From contig NZ_JAHLQJ010000010.1 in NCBI RefSeq assembly GCF_018919145.1, positions 124,001 to 188,000 on the forward strand: 64,000 nt of DNA. Direction: 5' to 3'. The notes beneath the pieces are model-generated. The model made no database searches. It was not told the origin of the DNA and worked only from the letters and a program-made list of their open reading frames with translations. The translations under genes and the position numbers were made by a program. The stretch's first letter is position 1. Each line of letters begins with the position of its first letter. The stretch comes from Paenibacillus brevis (GTDB lineage Bacteria; Bacillota; Bacilli; Paenibacillales; Paenibacillaceae). Below are positions 61,472-64,000 of the stretch, one piece after another.

Positions 61472-61565
61472 TGTGGATCGATGCTATGTCTTAGTTGCCA
61501 GATGGATAACTATGGGAAGCTGAAGCCCTGGAAGTAAGGTCTAATATAACAGGCGGTGGACTTTT

Positions 61566-62192
61566 ATGGAAAAAGAACGGTTAATCAGTATATTTGATAG
61601 CCAAGCAACCCAATATGACAAAAATAGAGAAAACCCAAAACAAACACGTTGGCGTCAAAATCTTTTAAGCCATGCTAGGGGGGAGGTGCTTGAACTTGCG
61701 GTGGGGGCAGGCGCTAATTTCCCGTTTTATCCTCCGGAGATAAAGCTTACCGCGACTGACTTTAGTAAAATGATGATCGAAAAAGCCCAACTGGCAGCAA
61801 AACATTATCGTATGGATGCGGATTTTATTTGTGCTGACATTGAAGAAATGGACTTTTCCGAGCAATCCTTCGATACCATTGTTTCAACTTTATCATTTTG
61901 CAGCTACAACAATCCGCTAATGGTGCTGGATAAAATCAACCGTTGGTGCAAACCTGACGGGAAAATCCTGTTAATCGAACATGGCATTAGTTCTAACTAC
62001 ATGGTCTCTATGCTCCAAAAGCTCCTTAATCCACTTTTATACCGCAGCTATGGATGTCACCATACGAGGGATATTCTTGGACTGATCCAAGAATCGGGTA
62101 TTCAAATCGAAAAAGCAGAAAGTTACTGGTTTAATATGGTTCATCTTGTTTGGGCCAAACCAAAGCCTTCAATTTCTGCTTTCAATTGTTGA
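61566..62192 (+). CDS. Class I SAM-dependent methyltransferase
   Basis: 208 residues. Motif I is VLELAVGAGANFPFYP (about 41-56), followed by TATDFSKMMIEKAQL, FDTIVSTLSFCSYNNP and WCKPDGKILLIEHGI, as in small-molecule methyltransferases of the UbiE-like group. The substrate is unknown. It faces the PadR gene and overlaps its 3' end by 52 bases. The upstream 94 bases hold only the GGCGGTGG ribosome region. Confidence 0.85.
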   Translation: MEKERLISIFDSQATQYDKNRENPKQTRWRQNLLSHARGEVLELAVGAGANFPFYPPEIKLTATDFSKMMIEKAQLAAKHYRMDADFICADIEEMDFSEQSFDTIVSTLSFCSYNNPLMVLDKINRWCKPDGKILLIEHGISSNYMVSMLQKLLNPLLYRSYGCHHTRDILGLIQESGIQIEKAESYWFNMVHLVWAKPKPSISAFNC

Positions 62193-62692
62193 AACCATTT
62201 TAAGTTAACCAAGTGATGAGAACGGGAATTTTCGTTCATAAGGCGGTAGTAATCGGTTGTGCCGGGAACTTTCTGCGTATTGGACAGGTACTCATCAAGG
62301 AGCGCAATTCGCGTCTTAGTCTGGTCAATTTGAGATTGAATCAGTTCCAGCAATTTGTTTTTGTCGTATTCATTTGCAAAGAGCAGTGCTCCATAAAATT
62401 GCAGGTTTACATATTCCGATTTGGTCCCGTATTTGACCATTAATTTTTCAAATTCAGCCATTCCTGCTTTAGTGATATTATAGCTCCGAATTTCGCGCCC
62501 GCTGGTTGAAGGTTTCTGCTGGATCTGTTCAATCCAACCCTTTTCTTCAAGTTGCTGAAGATTGTAATAGAACGAGCCCTTCGTGAAGTTTACAATGTAC
62601 TTGTAATGGCGTTTTTCCATGAATGCCAGTAGTTCGTAGCCATGAGCGCCGGGGTTTTGAATGAGCAAGCCAAGAATGAGTAAAGGGATCAA
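62141..62692 (-). CDS. PadR-family transcriptional regulator
   Basis: 183 residues on the minus strand. The winged helix LLILGLLIQNPGAHGYELLAFMEKR, FTKGSFYYNLQQLEEKGWIEQI and REIRSYNITKAGMAEFEKLM is the PadR signature; the C-terminal helices (about 100-180) give dimerisation. It overlaps the SASA gene by 4 bases and so is its co-transcribed regulator. The palindromes in their common promoter (63561-63605) are the likely binding sites. Confidence 0.9.
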   Translation of the reverse strand: MIPLLILGLLIQNPGAHGYELLAFMEKRHYKYIVNFTKGSFYYNLQQLEEKGWIEQIQQKPSTSGREIRSYNITKAGMAEFEKLMVKYGTKSEYVNLQFYGALLFANEYDKNKLLELIQSQIDQTKTRIALLDEYLSNTQKVPGTTDYYRLMNENSRSHHLVNLKWFQQLKAEIEGFGLAQTR

Positions 62693-63531
62693 GACGGCAT
62701 CACCTTCGCCATCTGTGCCTCAAATTCCGCATACGTAATTTTACCCGAGGCCAAATCCATGCTATGAAGGTAAATCTGTTCTGTTTTCGAATAGTCACAC
62801 GCCACGCTAAGCGATTGTTCCTCCCCGGGAATAGGTTCCAGGACATGACACTTTTTTGAAAACGCCTCGAAATAGCGATAGCCGAATTTGCGCTGCGAGA
62901 CCGCATCTAAATGAATGCCATCCGGGTTCGCGGTCAAATCTGCAGCCGTTACAAAATAACAATTTTGCTGTTCGCCGGCAAAGTGTTGCAATTGTTCATT
63001 TACCTGCAGATACTCCGTTGCGTGCTGTCCGAAACCGGTCTTTCCAAGGAAATCACCAAGTCCGCCTATGATCAATGGTACCTCTTTAAGATTCAACTCG
63101 TTTCTTAGAGTCTCGATGATGTTCTTTAGTTTCTCGTAATAAGTTTCGTGTAGCGAACCATAACTGTCGCTTTCGCCCTGGTGCCAAAGTATTCCGCAAA
63201 TTTGGCTGGAGCGCTGGGCGAAGCGGGCCTCGGACAAAGCATGCTGAAAAAGTATTCCTTCCGGATACCAGTCATTTAAAGAACTGCCGCCTTCCGCACA
63301 AGGAATCAGACCAATTTCCTCATCAGGATTAGCTTTCGACCACGCATCGGCAAAAGAGGCTGCCAAGCTTACACCTGAAACCGGACGGTCGTAATTAATT
63401 GGCTCTGTCATCATCTGCCATTGTCCATTGCGCAGCATTTTTATTTTTTCATTATAAATAGGATCAACTTCATGCAAAAGTCCACGCCCAGCCATATTCG
63501 ACTGACCTAACATTAAAAATGACTTGATCAT
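62689..63531 (-). CDS. SASA-family esterase (sialate O-acetylesterase-like)
   Basis: 280 residues on the minus strand, with AAAGGAG before the ATG. The catalytic serine is in LMLGQSNMAGRG (about 7-18), ILWHQGESDS gives the oxyanion-hole block and NPDGIHLD the acid-histidine pair. The family removes O-acetyl groups from sugars. There is no signal peptide, so it acts in the cytoplasm. It is autoregulated with padR from an operator-rich promoter. Confidence 0.88.
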   Translation of the reverse strand: MIKSFLMLGQSNMAGRGLLHEVDPIYNEKIKMLRNGQWQMMTEPINYDRPVSGVSLAASFADAWSKANPDEEIGLIPCAEGGSSLNDWYPEGILFQHALSEARFAQRSSQICGILWHQGESDSYGSLHETYYEKLKNIIETLRNELNLKEVPLIIGGLGDFLGKTGFGQHATEYLQVNEQLQHFAGEQQNCYFVTAADLTANPDGIHLDAVSQRKFGYRYFEAFSKKCHVLEPIPGEEQSLSVACDYSKTEQIYLHSMDLASGKITYAEFEAQMAKVMPS

Positions 63532-63560
63532 TTATTCGTTACTCCTTTACAACTCAACTA

Positions 63561-63610
63561 TAGTCTAATTAGACTAAAGACAGTATATAGTCTAGTTAGA
63601 CTATAGTCAA
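63561..63610 (-). promoter_or_regulatory. SASA-padR promoter with two palindromic operators
   Basis: On the minus strand TTGACT (63610-63605), 17 bases, TATACT (63587-63582). Operator B, arms TATAGTCTA and TAGACTATA at 63586-63605, fills the spacer. Operator A, the perfect palindrome TAGTCTAATTAGACTA at 63561-63576, lies at about +5 to +20. The centres are 27 bases apart. Confidence 0.78.
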
Positions 63611-63720
63611 ATGTCTACTCAGTACCGAGATGGAGATAAATCAAAAAACCGTAAACATTGTAAGTCAAAGCTCTCTTATATTCATGTTAGTATAAGGAGA
63701 AGAGGGAAAATTTTAGAAGG

Positions 63721-63837
63721 GTGAGTGCTTTTGATCAATGGCATAACGACATGAGACCTGAATTAGAACTGGGCGGACAGAGTCCATTTAAAGATATTGC
63801 TATATTTAAACATATCATTGCGAGAAAACGGCCTTGA
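63721..63837 (+). pseudogene. Possible transposase or integrase C-terminal remnant
   Basis: A 38-codon GTG-led frame with AFDQWHNDMRPELELGGQSP. The W-x-N-x-x-RP-x-x-x-LGG-x-SP pattern resembles the end of DDE transposases/integrases. It is too short to be a working gene and no flanking insertion-sequence ends were found. The following 137 bases hold nothing I can support. Confidence 0.3.
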
Positions 63838-63974
63838 CCGTCTTGTGAAATAAAAATAGGGAGAAGAATTACCAGGAAAAGCTAAAAGAGCAATTAGAAT
63901 TAATATTGAAGGAAATGAAAAAGAGCTAGGCAGAGAGAGGTTCTAATATTAGCTGAATGTGAGGAAGATGTAGA

Positions 63975-64000
63975 ATGAAAATTTATAACAAGGTTATTCG
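63975..64000 (+). CDS. Possible start of a gene running off the window
   Basis: ATG AAA ATT TAT AAC AAG GTT ATT, preceded by GAGGAAG at 63961-63967. Only eight codons are visible, so no product can be given. Confidence 0.35.

Overview
The window looks like a chromosomal segment of a spore-forming, Paenibacillus-like member of the Bacillota. It carries spoIVA, a spoVIF tail, ypjB, a TRAP regulator and its trp leader target, the aro-trp-his-tyr supraoperon, and a b6c-type qcrABC complex, in an order resembling Bacillus subtilis. Unlike B. subtilis, futalosine-pathway menaquinone genes (mqnP, ubiX-like, mqnA) lie between menG and hepT. No tRNA, rRNA, CRISPR array, phage or complete insertion sequence was seen.

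Layout. 1-5.6 kb: sporulation and housekeeping genes (spoVIF tail, DUF2768, nucleotidyltransferase-like protein, ferredoxin, lipoprotein, spoIVA, HU, mtrB, a membrane-anchored unknown). 5.6-12.7 kb: hepS-menG-mqnP-ubiX-mqnA-hepT, ndk, cheR and a 57-residue unknown. 12.8-24.6 kb: aroC-aroB-aroH, then a TRAP-controlled leader and trpEDCFBA (no trpG), hisC and tyrA. 24.6-49.1 kb: a block that separates tyrA from the ypiB/ypiF-qcr neighbourhood. It holds an acetyltransferase, a glycan-use locus (GxGYxYP protein, GntR/LacI regulator, sugar ABC importer without its ATPase, GH38 mannosidase, an unrecognised probable glycoside hydrolase and a GtaA-like DUF4965 protein), an ECF sigma/anti-sigma pair, a phosphoglycerate-mutase-like phosphatase, a two-component system with an ABC exporter, and an unknown protein. 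49.1-53.9 kb: IDEAL protein, ypiF, qcrABC, ypjA, ypjB. 54-56.6 kb: a BlaI-like repressor, an M56 membrane peptidase lacking a recognisable beta-lactam sensor, and a small unknown protein, with matching palindromes at both promoters.

56.9-64 kb is clearly more AT-rich and looks acquired. It starts with a 31-residue holin-like (type I) toxin missed by normal length cut-offs. It continues with a row of single genes of resistance or modification type: P-loop kinase, methyltransferase, alpha/beta hydrolase, TmrB-like protein, aminoglycoside-phosphotransferase-like kinase and a second methyltransferase. Three of the intergenic gaps there share a conserved attC-like 3' end. A PadR/SASA-esterase operon with palindromic operators inside its promoter closes the region.

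Regulation readable from the sequence: a nearly complete TRAP attenuation leader before trpE with an explicit antiterminator pairing; four copies of AAATGAYATA in the gntR and ABC-operon promoters; paired BlaI-type palindromes; PadR-type palindromes; two sigma-E-like promoters before spoIVA; and three copies of a MITE-like repeat, two of them between a promoter and the gene it should drive.
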